Assembly (NCBI GenBank): GCA_016195025.1
Contig: JACQAL010000072.1
Location: 1 to 55,207, forward strand
Length of the DNA: 55,207 nucleotides
From: Bacteroidota bacterium
Lineage (GTDB): Bacteria; Bacteroidota; Bacteroidia; Palsa-948
Reading direction: 5' to 3'
Part shown: positions 23,494 through 31,757 of the stretch, in pieces
How positions within the stretch are numbered: position 1 is the first letter of the stretch
How the letters are laid out: the number at the start of each line of letters is the position of its first letter
Made by a program: the position numbers and the translations under genes
Notes under the pieces: model-generated
What the model was told of the DNA's origin: nothing
Database searches by the model: none
Seen by the model: the letters and a program-made list of their open reading frames with translations, nothing else

Positions 23494-24606
23494 ATGCAGC
23501 CGCTGGTTCTCCATAAACTTTCACTCGTGAGTTTTAAAAATTACGCGCATGCCGAGTTGAATTTTTCTCCGCGGTTCAACTGCATTGCGGGAAATAACGG
23601 GGAAGGAAAAACAAATCTGCTGGACGCCATTCATTATCTTTCCTTCACAAAAAGTTATTTTAATCCCATTGATTCGCAGAATATTTTTCACGATGCGCCC
23701 CTGTTTGTGATACAGGGGAATTTTTTTCAGGATGGAAAAGAAGACGAAGTGTATTGCGCGCAGAAAAAAGGCGAGCGCAAGCAAATCAAGTTGAATAAAA
23801 AAGAAGTTGCCCGTTTTGCCGACCACATCGGAATGTTTCCGGCAGTAATGACTTCTCCTTCCGATGTGGAACTGATTCTTGAAGGAAGTGAAGTGCGCAG
23901 AAAATTTTCCGACAGCATTATTTCTCAATATGACCGCGCGTATCTTGAAAACATTATTGCTTATTCCAAAGTTTTGCTGCAGCGCAACGCGCAGTTGAAA
24001 CAATTTTCGAAAAGCGGAAAGTTTGACAACGAGTCGCTGAAAATCTGGGATGTGCAGTTGGTGGAACTTGGAAATAAAATTTACGCCAAGAGAAAAGAAT
24101 TTTCGGCTGAATTTGAACCCATCTTCAACAAACAGTATGAGTTCATTTCTGGTGGAAAAGAAAAAGTGGAAATTGCCTACCAGTCGCAATTGCATAAAGG
24201 CGATTTTGAAGCCCTGCTTAGCGAGGCGCTGGAGAAAGACAGGATTATGGAATATTCCACCGTGGGAGTTCACAAAGATGATTGGGAATTCCGGATGGAT
24301 AAGTACCCGGTGAAAAAATTTTCTTCGCAGGGGCAGCAAAAATCATATTTGCTCGCGGTGAAGTTGGCACAGTTTGAATTTGTGAAACAACACAAGCAGG
24401 TTATTCCCATTCTCATGCTTGATGACATTCACGATAAACTGGACGAGCACCGCGTGAAAAAAATAATTGAACTTGTCAGCGGAAATGATTTCGGGCAGGT
24501 GTTCATCACCGATACCAGCAAAGAACGAATTCAGAAACTTTGCAAAAGCGCGGGTGCAGAAATGAAATTATTTAAAGTGAAACAAGGAGCCATATCGGAA
24601 GGTTGA
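23494..24606 (+). CDS. recF: DNA replication and repair protein RecF
   Basis: This 370-residue SMC-like ATPase helps load RecA at single-stranded gaps. It has Walker A GNNGEGKTN (residues 34-42), the family segments LVSFKNYAHAELNFSPRFNCI, FPAVMTSPSDVELILEGSEVRRKFSDSIISQ, the signature SSQGQQKS and Walker B LMLDDIHDKLDEHR, ending with QVFITDTSKERI. Length is normal. It stands before a DUF721 gene, an association frequent in this phylum that links it to replication functions. Confidence 0.96.
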   Translation: MQPLVLHKLSLVSFKNYAHAELNFSPRFNCIAGNNGEGKTNLLDAIHYLSFTKSYFNPIDSQNIFHDAPLFVIQGNFFQDGKEDEVYCAQKKGERKQIKLNKKEVARFADHIGMFPAVMTSPSDVELILEGSEVRRKFSDSIISQYDRAYLENIIAYSKVLLQRNAQLKQFSKSGKFDNESLKIWDVQLVELGNKIYAKRKEFSAEFEPIFNKQYEFISGGKEKVEIAYQSQLHKGDFEALLSEALEKDRIMEYSTVGVHKDDWEFRMDKYPVKKFSSQGQQKSYLLAVKLAQFEFVKQHKQVIPILMLDDIHDKLDEHRVKKIIELVSGNDFGQVFITDTSKERIQKLCKSAGAEMKLFKVKQGAISEG

Positions 24607-24615
24607 AAAAATGAT

Positions 24616-24645
24616 TTTGTTTATTCCTTTTAACTTATACATTTG
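24616..24645 (+). promoter_or_regulatory. Consensus Bacteroidetes promoter of the DUF721 gene
   Basis: TTTG (24616-24619), an 18-nt spacer and TACATTTG (24638-24645) fit the -33/-7 consensus exactly. Transcription would start at or just before the ATG at 24651. It begins right after the recF stop. Confidence 0.7.
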
Positions 24646-24650
24646 TGCCC

Positions 24651-24938
24651 ATGTCCACCAACGAACAAAATATCAAAGAAGCGGTCAATGAATTTCTGAA
24701 GTCAACGCGGCTGGGCAAAAAACTTTCCGAGCAAAAAATAATCAGCGGATGGGAAAAAATAATGGGTAAGATGATTGCAAAGCATACCAAAGAAGTTTCG
24801 ATTATCAACAAAAAACTTTTTCTTTCGCTTGATTCGGCACCGCTCAAGCAGGAACTTTTTTACGCGCGCTCAAAAATAATCGGCATGTTAAATGAAGAAG
24901 CAGGCGAAGAAATAATTCAAGAAATTATTTTCAGGTAA
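24651..24938 (+). CDS. DUF721 / DciA-like protein
   Basis: This 95-residue protein (MSTNEQNIKEAVNEFLKSTRLGKKLSEQKIISGWEKIMGKMIAKHT) belongs to DUF721, the family of DciA, the ancestral loader of the replicative helicase DnaB. WEKIMGKMIAKHT and the strand region LFLSLDSAPLKQEL are typical. This is the short form without the extra N-terminal region of DciA. The ATG at 24651 is preferred to GTG 24645 because the latter overlaps the -7 box. Confidence 0.85.
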   Translation: MSTNEQNIKEAVNEFLKSTRLGKKLSEQKIISGWEKIMGKMIAKHTKEVSIINKKLFLSLDSAPLKQELFYARSKIIGMLNEEAGEEIIQEIIFR

Positions 24939-24967
24939 ATAAATACAAACTATTAAATGTATTCCCT

Positions 24968-26347
24968 ATGAAAAAATCTTTACACCTTTCATTCATCCTT
25001 TGCGGAGTTTTATTTCTTGGTTCGTCTTCTGCAAACGCACAACTTATTGCTGCGGGCGGCTATCATTCGCTTTTCAACTGCACCAGCAACACCGCGTATG
25101 CCTGCGGACAAAATCTTTACGGGCAGTTGGGCGATGCCACTTCCATTGACAAACACACGCCTGTGCAGGCGAGCGGAGCAACCAGCGTAATTGCAGTGGC
25201 AACGGTGTATGACCATTCACTTTTTCTGAAAAGCAACAACACCGTTTGGTCGTGCGGAGATAATACGTACGGACAATTAGGCGATGGCACCAACACGGGC
25301 AAAAATGCTTCCGTGCAGGTAAGCGGGGTGTCGGGCATAATAGTTATTGCTGCCGGTTACCAGCATTCACTCTTTGTAAAAAATGACGGCACTGTTTGGT
25401 CGTGCGGAGACAACACCTACGGGCAGTTGGGCGATGGCACCACCACTCAGCGAAAAACTCCCGTGCAGGTGAGCGGCCTGACAGGAATTACTGCAGCGGC
25501 AGCAGGGCAATATCAATCCCTGTTTCTGAAAAACGATGGCACTGTTTGGTCATGCGGAAGAAATAATTACGGGCAGCTGGGCGATGGAACCAACACCGAC
25601 CGGCATTCTCCCGTACAAATTACTTCGCTCAGCGGAATTTCATTTATTGCTGCGGGCGCTTCGCATTCCATGTTTATAAAGAGCGGTGCGGTGTGGGCTT
25701 GCGGAAGAAATAATTTCGGGCAGTTGGGCGATGGCACCACCACCAACCGCAAAACTCCCGTGCAGGCGAGCGGGCTCAGCGGAATTATTTATGTTGCAGG
25801 AGGAACGTATCATTCCCTCTTTGTGAAAAACACTAACACTGTCTGGTGTTGCGGGCAAAACGGTTACGGGCAATTGGGTGATGGCACCACTACCGACCAG
25901 CACACTGCAGTGCAGGCAAGTTCATTATCCGGCATTACGGAAGTGGCAGGGGGCGGCTCTCATTCGCTCTTCCTGAAAAATGACGGCACCGTTTGGTCAT
26001 GCGGCTACAATATTTACGGAGAGTTGGGCGATGGCACCACTACCGATAAGCATACCCCAATTCAAATAACCGGTCTTTGCAGTGTGGGTGTGAATGCAGT
26101 GGCTGAAAATATTCTCACGGAAAATTTGCGCCTTTACCCGAATCCCTCAAACGGGCAATTCACCATTGCGGGAACAGCAAAGCAATCACAGATTGAAATT
26201 TATAATATGCTGGGAGAAAGAATTTATAAATCTGAAATCAACAATTCAAAAATTGAAATTAATTTAGTTGGTCAGCCAAGCGGAATTTACATGGTAAAGA
26301 TTTCTGTTTCAAACGAAATTATTACCAAGAAGATTGTGATTGAATAA
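24968..26347 (+). CDS. Secreted RCC1-repeat beta-propeller with T9SS type A sorting domain
   Basis: This 459-residue protein has a signal peptide (ending SSANAQ) and seven RCC1-like units of about 51 residues (HSLFLKNDGTVWSCG-type strand followed by NTYGQLGDGTTT), expected to close into one seven-bladed propeller. A C-terminal domain of about 75 residues (LRLYPNPSNGQFTIAG ... IEIYNMLGERIY ... PSGIYMVKISVSN ... KKIVIE) is a type IX secretion signal, so the protein is exported across the outer membrane and probably attached to the surface. Repeat DNA is highly similar, indicating recent internal duplication. Ligand unknown. Confidence 0.92.
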   Translation: MKKSLHLSFILCGVLFLGSSSANAQLIAAGGYHSLFNCTSNTAYACGQNLYGQLGDATSIDKHTPVQASGATSVIAVATVYDHSLFLKSNNTVWSCGDNTYGQLGDGTNTGKNASVQVSGVSGIIVIAAGYQHSLFVKNDGTVWSCGDNTYGQLGDGTTTQRKTPVQVSGLTGITAAAAGQYQSLFLKNDGTVWSCGRNNYGQLGDGTNTDRHSPVQITSLSGISFIAAGASHSMFIKSGAVWACGRNNFGQLGDGTTTNRKTPVQASGLSGIIYVAGGTYHSLFVKNTNTVWCCGQNGYGQLGDGTTTDQHTAVQASSLSGITEVAGGGSHSLFLKNDGTVWSCGYNIYGELGDGTTTDKHTPIQITGLCSVGVNAVAENILTENLRLYPNPSNGQFTIAGTAKQSQIEIYNMLGERIYKSEINNSKIEINLVGQPSGIYMVKISVSNEIITKKIVIE

Positions 26348-26349
26348 AG

Positions 26350-27834
26350 TTACAGGGAAAAATTCTTTCCTTTAATTTTGCTTTCAATCCACGATATATA
26401 ATCAAAATGGTCAAGAGGAATTTTTTCGTGCTTGTCTTTTTTGAGTTCAAGCAATTGCTTTTTTAATTTCTCCAATTCCTGTTTCAATTCTGTTTTTGAA
26501 TCTATTTTTGGAATTATTCCTCCGAAAAACTCATACATCACGGATAGGCATTTGTATGAATGCTGCACTTCAGGCAATGCCCGTTGTTTAGATTTAGCAA
26601 GATGTTCAAGTAATTCAATATTTCCTTTTTCATAGTGAAGAAGAAGATAGAAAATCTGCACGGCCGCCTGCAAATCCAAACGTGCAGCCAGGATTTCTTC
26701 TCCTGTGCGAATGCGGTTCATGCAGGCAAGGGATTTTTTCAGTTCTCCTGCCCCGAAAAATATTTTTGCGGAATCGAAAAGCAAAAGGAAAACATGCATC
26801 TTATCCAACTTGAATTTTGTTTCTTCCAATTCATGAAGTAATGCTTCAGCTGTTTTTTTTCCTTCTTCAAATTTCCCTGTATTAAGAAAGTAATCAAGGT
26901 AATTATCATGGTACGTAAAAAATGCCCATGCTTTTTCGCGTTCCGAAATCATTAAAGAAGAGTTTGCATGGAGTTTGTCAATATAAATTTTTGCTTCTTC
27001 ATATTTTTTTACCTGATTGCATGAATTTACCAGGTTGTGAAGCGAGTAAAGGTATTGCTGAGGGTTGTGTGTTATTTTTTCGGGATGTGCATCGTAAAGC
27101 GCATTTGCTTTTTTCGCATATAAATATTGTTTGCTGAGATTACCATCAATGAAATTATAAGTGAAAAGTGTGTGATACATCGTGTAGGAAGCATTGAACG
27201 TAAGCGCATTTTTTTCATCCTGCATGAATGGGTGCCGCATGATTGAGTTCAAGCGTTTTGCTTCTTTTTTATTCCTGCTTTCACCGGATAGAGAAAGAAG
27301 AGTGATGATTTCATTCGCAAGATGTGTATATTCTTTCTGGTTATTGAAGAGGAGAAGGATTTTTTTTTCTTCCTCCATTATTTTTGCCGCTTCATTCAAA
27401 TCAGTTTTGCGCCAGGCGTTGGCATGCTCCATTCTTAGAATTTCAAGGATGAACCCATACATCTCAAAATGTTTTGCGCGCTCTTTTGCTTTGCGGATTA
27501 ATTTTTCATAAGAAAAATAAAGTCCCTTTTTATAGAGAATGTCTGCCTGCGTAAGGAGCAATCTCAAATCAGATTCTTTGCTGGAATGAAGAACAGCAAG
27601 GCGGCTAAGAATTAGATTGAACAGAAAATGTTTCTGAACAGCAAAAATATTTTTGGGAATGCCTGTTTGCTGAATGATTTTTTCTTCATCGTATTCTTTC
27701 TGCTTGTCAATCAAATCAAAAATTTTCATATAGGTATGGTCGCCTTCTTCAATGGAAGCGAAAAGTTTGAAAAAGCGTTTTTCGTGCTTATTGAGTGAAT
27801 GAATCAGTTGGAAAAGTTCTTCTTTTCGTTTCAT
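26350..27834 (-). CDS. Conserved Bacteroidetes helical-repeat (TPR-like) protein
   Basis: This 494-residue cytoplasmic protein has no signal peptide. It begins MKRKEELFQLIHSLNKHEKRFFKLFAS, then EGDHTYMKIFDLIDKQKEYDEEKI, a start that recurs in a family of unknown function found in many Bacteroidetes. The rest is all-helical with TPR-like spacing (ADILYKKGLYFSYEKLIRKA, NLVNSCNQVKKYEEAKIYIDKL) and a lysine-rich coiled C-terminus. Function unknown. It converges on the RCC1 gene with only 2 bp between the stops, so their transcripts must overlap unless terminated inside genes. Confidence 0.8.
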   Translation of the reverse strand: MKRKEELFQLIHSLNKHEKRFFKLFASIEEGDHTYMKIFDLIDKQKEYDEEKIIQQTGIPKNIFAVQKHFLFNLILSRLAVLHSSKESDLRLLLTQADILYKKGLYFSYEKLIRKAKERAKHFEMYGFILEILRMEHANAWRKTDLNEAAKIMEEEKKILLLFNNQKEYTHLANEIITLLSLSGESRNKKEAKRLNSIMRHPFMQDEKNALTFNASYTMYHTLFTYNFIDGNLSKQYLYAKKANALYDAHPEKITHNPQQYLYSLHNLVNSCNQVKKYEEAKIYIDKLHANSSLMISEREKAWAFFTYHDNYLDYFLNTGKFEEGKKTAEALLHELEETKFKLDKMHVFLLLFDSAKIFFGAGELKKSLACMNRIRTGEEILAARLDLQAAVQIFYLLLHYEKGNIELLEHLAKSKQRALPEVQHSYKCLSVMYEFFGGIIPKIDSKTELKQELEKLKKQLLELKKDKHEKIPLDHFDYISWIESKIKGKNFSL

Positions 27835-27903
27835 AGGTATTTAATCAAAATAGTTGGCAGAAGCGCGCGTCATAGAGTAAAGGTAATAAATCAAGTCAAA
27901 CTG

Positions 27904-27911
27904 TACATTTG
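27904..27911 (+). promoter_or_regulatory. -7 box upstream of the FG-GAP gene
   Basis: TACATTTG, matching TAnnTTTG, lies 97 bp before the start at 28009 in the 174-bp divergent gap. Confidence 0.4.
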
Positions 27912-28008
27912 GGTTATTAATAAATCCACTACTTTAATTTGGATTGTTCTGCTTTTATGAGAATCTTTGAATAAGAAATCAAACACCAACAAACCAAATT
28001 AAATTACG

Positions 28009-29784
28009 ATGAAAAAATTAATACTCTTTCCCTCAATTATTTTTCTGCAATATGCAGGAATGCATGCACAAATCAATTACACCGTTGATGCAAACGCTTT
28101 TCTTGGCGCATCACTCGAAGGCGGTAACACGCAAGTTCGTCTTGCCGATGTTGATCAGGATGGTCATCTGGATTTGATTTCCATAGGAGATCACGGCAGC
28201 CCGAACATCAACACCAATCAGCACGGTGTGATGACTTATTTCGGTGACGGCACCGGAACAAATTTTTTTCTGTCAATGAATGGTGGTTTTGGCTATGGCG
28301 GATGCGCAGTAGGAGATATTAATAATGACGGCAAACAAGATATTGCTTACAGTTGTCATCATTCCGGAAAATATATTGATGCACTTATCGGAGACGGAAG
28401 CGGTACAAACTGGTCTGCATATGGAGCCGGGCTTGCCACGAACGGAGAAACCTACGGAATGTTCGGAACAGATTTAGCAGATATCAACAACGATGGCTGG
28501 CTCGATCTTGCTTCCAATTCTTTCGGACAGGGAAACGGTGTGCACATCTATAAGAATAACCAAAACGGAACATGGACGCAAAGCGCAGCATTTGCGCAGA
28601 ATGGAGCTGTAGGCAAGTATGTTAAGTTTGGAGATATTGACGGAGACGGTAATATGGATTTTGTTGTTTCCAATGAATTGGTTGCTGCTTATTTCGGAAA
28701 CGGCACCGGAACTTTCACGAATAAGGATAACGGTCTTCCTTACTCAATAAGCGGATATCCATATGAAGATGTTTCGCTTGGAGATATTGACAACGATGGC
28801 GATGATGATTTTATTTTTTCAAACTGGGATGCTGCGGGAGTCCGCGGAGTTTATGTTTACAAATGGAATAAAGTAACACAGTCGTGGGACAATGCTTCAG
28901 CCGGGCTTCCTACATCAACTACTTCATGGTTCTACATCAATCGTTTGGCAGATATGGATATGGATGGGTATCTCGATGTGATAACGGCAAACTACGATAC
29001 AAAGAATTTAGAAATCTATAAAGGAAACGGTGGAACATCGTGGACTCTTTGGACATCCATTCCGTTTCCAAATATGTATTGGGCGCAGGTTGCAGATATG
29101 GCATTTGGCGATGTAAATCACAGCGGCTATCCTGACATTGCATATTGGTACAGCACGACAGGTGGCAATGCACTGGTTTTAATAAAAGACGATAAAATTC
29201 CTACAGATGTTTCCGCATCGCTCACTTATCCCAAAGGAGGAGAATGCTGGCCCAACAATGCAGTTCGATTTATTAATTGGATTTCTGCGATTCCTTCTAA
29301 TCATTCTTCATCGGTGAAGATTGAATATTCCACTGCAGGAAATTCCGGGCCATGGACAGTGATTGCAAACGCTGCACCCAACAATGGAATTTACCAGTGG
29401 AATGTTCCGGCTTCGGTGAATTCTTCAAATTGCTTTATCCGAATTACTGCAACCGATAATATAACTTCTAAAACTGCAGTTACAATGAATGGAAATCCAT
29501 TTAACATGGGATGTAATTCATCAACCACAGCAATTTTAGAAGAAGAAAATACAAGTGCTGTTTCTGTCTATCCGAATCCGTTCACTTCGTCTGTGACAAT
29601 TTCTTCCGAAATGCAAAACTGTTCAGTAAATATTTTTGATTTAACTGGAAATGCAGTTCGTAAAATTTCAAATGTGAATCAATTTCCATTTACAATTGAA
29701 AGAGGAAATCTTTCTTCAGGAATTTATTTTCTTGAACTTAGAAATGAAAACAAAGTTGAAAGAACCAAACTCGTTATAGAGTAA
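28009..29784 (+). CDS. Secreted FG-GAP/VCBS-repeat protein with T9SS type A sorting domain
   Basis: This 591-residue protein has a signal peptide and seven FG-GAP-type calcium-binding motifs (DVDQDGHLDL, DINNDGKQDI, DINNDGWLDL, DIDGDGNMDF, DIDNDGDDDF, DMDMDGYLDV, and a degenerate DVNHSGYPDI), expected to form an integrin-like beta-propeller. An Ig-like segment (residues 400-500) precedes a type IX sorting domain (VYPNPFTSSVTISSEM ... SSGIYFLELRNE ... RTKLVIE). That domain is very close to the one in the next gene, suggesting shared origin. Likely a surface or released binding protein; the ligand is unknown. Confidence 0.92.
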   Translation: MKKLILFPSIIFLQYAGMHAQINYTVDANAFLGASLEGGNTQVRLADVDQDGHLDLISIGDHGSPNINTNQHGVMTYFGDGTGTNFFLSMNGGFGYGGCAVGDINNDGKQDIAYSCHHSGKYIDALIGDGSGTNWSAYGAGLATNGETYGMFGTDLADINNDGWLDLASNSFGQGNGVHIYKNNQNGTWTQSAAFAQNGAVGKYVKFGDIDGDGNMDFVVSNELVAAYFGNGTGTFTNKDNGLPYSISGYPYEDVSLGDIDNDGDDDFIFSNWDAAGVRGVYVYKWNKVTQSWDNASAGLPTSTTSWFYINRLADMDMDGYLDVITANYDTKNLEIYKGNGGTSWTLWTSIPFPNMYWAQVADMAFGDVNHSGYPDIAYWYSTTGGNALVLIKDDKIPTDVSASLTYPKGGECWPNNAVRFINWISAIPSNHSSSVKIEYSTAGNSGPWTVIANAAPNNGIYQWNVPASVNSSNCFIRITATDNITSKTAVTMNGNPFNMGCNSSTTAILEEENTSAVSVYPNPFTSSVTISSEMQNCSVNIFDLTGNAVRKISNVNQFPFTIERGNLSSGIYFLELRNENKVERTKLVIE

Positions 29785-29879
29785 TTGAGAGATTTGGGAT
29801 TATAATAAGGAAAGCATTTGGTGTTGGATTTGAGAATGAAAATGAGGAGCTTTGTCGGACAACTTTTAAAAAATACAAC

Positions 29880-31757
29880 ATGAAAAAAATTTACTTAGTA
29901 ATCTTATCGGGATTATTTTTCTTCCACACCGCGTTTGCACAGCAAACCGGCTCATTTGACATGACGGTGAACTTTGCGGGAAATCCCAACTTTCCTATTT
30001 CATTTTATGTTCCTTCAAATTATAATCCCGCCAATCCGTATAAATTAATTGTCGGGCTTCACGGGCTGGGAGATAATTGCCAGAACTACAGAAATTACCT
30101 GGCGCAAAATGTTGCAGGTGTTCCCAGTTCGCCCGTGTATAATGCGATCGTTGTTGCGCCATCAAACGGTGACGGCTCCAACACGGATTTCTGGACTTAT
30201 CCCTGCGATACAAGCATCATCACCATTGCGATGAACCTTGCTAAGAATAATTATAACATTGACGCAAATGGAATTTACTTGCAGGGAATTTCTCTCGGAG
30301 GTCGTGCGGCTCTCCGTTATGGTCTGATAAATTATTCCCGCTTCTGCGGAATTGAATTATGGTGCCCGGCTGTTCAGTCGCTCGCGGAAGCAAATAATCA
30401 AGACCCTTCTTTTACCTACCCTTATCAGAACGGAAAATATATTCCGGTAAGCATTTCAATCGGCTCAGAAGACGGCTATATTGAGAATGGACAACTTGAT
30501 GCAAGCATGAATCAGTTTCTTTCTGCTGGAGCGCTGGCAAACATGCAGATTGAACTCGGTGCGCCTCACGGAGCGCCAAGCAGCGCATACATTTTCAACA
30601 ATTACAACTATATTAATGCAAATGTTTCTACCTACGCGAACAATGACGCGGGCATTTCTGATATCGTAACTCCGTTTGACGAAGAGTGCTCAACAAGTTT
30701 TTCTCCCGTGATAAAAATTCAGAACAAAGGAGCGAACAATCTTACTTCAGTGGTGATAAATTATCAGATAGATGGCGGACCAATACAAACGTATAACTGG
30801 TCGGGGAATTTAAAGCGATTGGAAAAAACTTCTGTAACGCTTCCATCGCAGTCAGTTGCACTCGGTTCGCACACTTTCAATGCTTACACTTCTTCTCCGA
30901 ACGGACAAACAGATGCGGTTCCTTCCAACGATGCATCGCTGAGAAATTTTACTTCGCTCACCAACGGCTCTGTTTCTCTTTCTGAAGGATTTGAAAACGC
31001 AGCATATCCTCCTGTTGGATGGAAACAGTCTGGCACAGATAAAGTTTGGAAATGGCAGAAGGTTACTGGCATTGGCGCGAACGGAAGCAGCGCCTGCATA
31101 AAATTTGACAACTGGACATTTGATAAGACAGGAAGAAGATATTCCATTTACACTGCTGAATATGATTTTACAAATGCTGGAAATGCCATTCTCACTTATG
31201 ACTACGCGTATGTTCCGTATCAGGACGCGCAGGGAATTTATGGCGATACGCTTGTAGTTTTTTATTCCACCAGCTGCGGAAGCACATGGACTCAACTTTT
31301 ATATAAAGGTGGAATGCAATTAAGTTCAACAGGAAGCACAACGAACTCCTGGTTTATTCCAAGCAGTTCTGCGCAATGGAAAACAGAAACCATAAATCTT
31401 TCCAGTCTTGTTGGACAACCTAAAGTAATGTTGCGCTTTGAAGATAGACCCAACTGGTCTAACTTGCTTTATCTGGATAATGTTAAGCTAACAGGTATTA
31501 CTGCAGTGAATGAAGAACAGAAAGAAGCAGCGCTGTTTGTTTTTCCAAATCCGATGAATACATCAGCGACAATCATTTCTGAAATGAAAGACTGTTCTGT
31601 CAGCATTTTTGATGTTACAGGCAACCTGGTCAAGAGTTTTTCAAATATCAGTCAGTTTCCCTTGGCAATTCAAAGAGAAAATTTATCTTCGGGAATGTAT
31701 TTCATAGAGCTTCGTTCTGAAAATAAAATTGAAAGAACAAAACTTATTGTTCAGTAA
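29880..31757 (+). CDS. Secreted alpha/beta-hydrolase (esterase) with T9SS type A sorting domain
   Basis: This 625-residue protein has a signal peptide, an esterase/PHB-depolymerase-like domain (residues 25-240) with LIVGLHGLGDNCQNYRN and the nucleophile elbow GISLGG (Ser138), and a possible catalytic His in GAPHGAPS. Then come a CARDB-like segment (KIQNKGANNLTSVVINYQIDG), a jelly-roll-like domain (EGFENAAYPPVGWKQSG ... DYAYVPYQDAQG) and a type IX sorting domain (FVFPNPMNTSATI ... RTKLIVQ). It probably hydrolyses an ester or polymer outside the cell; substrate unknown. Its stop overlaps the next start by one base (TAATG), so expression is coupled to the copper monooxygenase-like gene. Confidence 0.88.
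   Translation: MKKIYLVILSGLFFFHTAFAQQTGSFDMTVNFAGNPNFPISFYVPSNYNPANPYKLIVGLHGLGDNCQNYRNYLAQNVAGVPSSPVYNAIVVAPSNGDGSNTDFWTYPCDTSIITIAMNLAKNNYNIDANGIYLQGISLGGRAALRYGLINYSRFCGIELWCPAVQSLAEANNQDPSFTYPYQNGKYIPVSISIGSEDGYIENGQLDASMNQFLSAGALANMQIELGAPHGAPSSAYIFNNYNYINANVSTYANNDAGISDIVTPFDEECSTSFSPVIKIQNKGANNLTSVVINYQIDGGPIQTYNWSGNLKRLEKTSVTLPSQSVALGSHTFNAYTSSPNGQTDAVPSNDASLRNFTSLTNGSVSLSEGFENAAYPPVGWKQSGTDKVWKWQKVTGIGANGSSACIKFDNWTFDKTGRRYSIYTAEYDFTNAGNAILTYDYAYVPYQDAQGIYGDTLVVFYSTSCGSTWTQLLYKGGMQLSSTGSTTNSWFIPSSSAQWKTETINLSSLVGQPKVMLRFEDRPNWSNLLYLDNVKLTGITAVNEEQKEAALFVFPNPMNTSATIISEMKDCSVSIFDVTGNLVKSFSNISQFPLAIQRENLSSGMYFIELRSENKIERTKLIVQ

Noticed and set aside
25050-26060. DNA repeats of about 153 bp in the RCC1 gene considered as a mobile or CRISPR repeat
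   Set aside because: The period equals one RCC1 blade (about 51 codons) and the frame is continuous; it is protein-repeat duplication.
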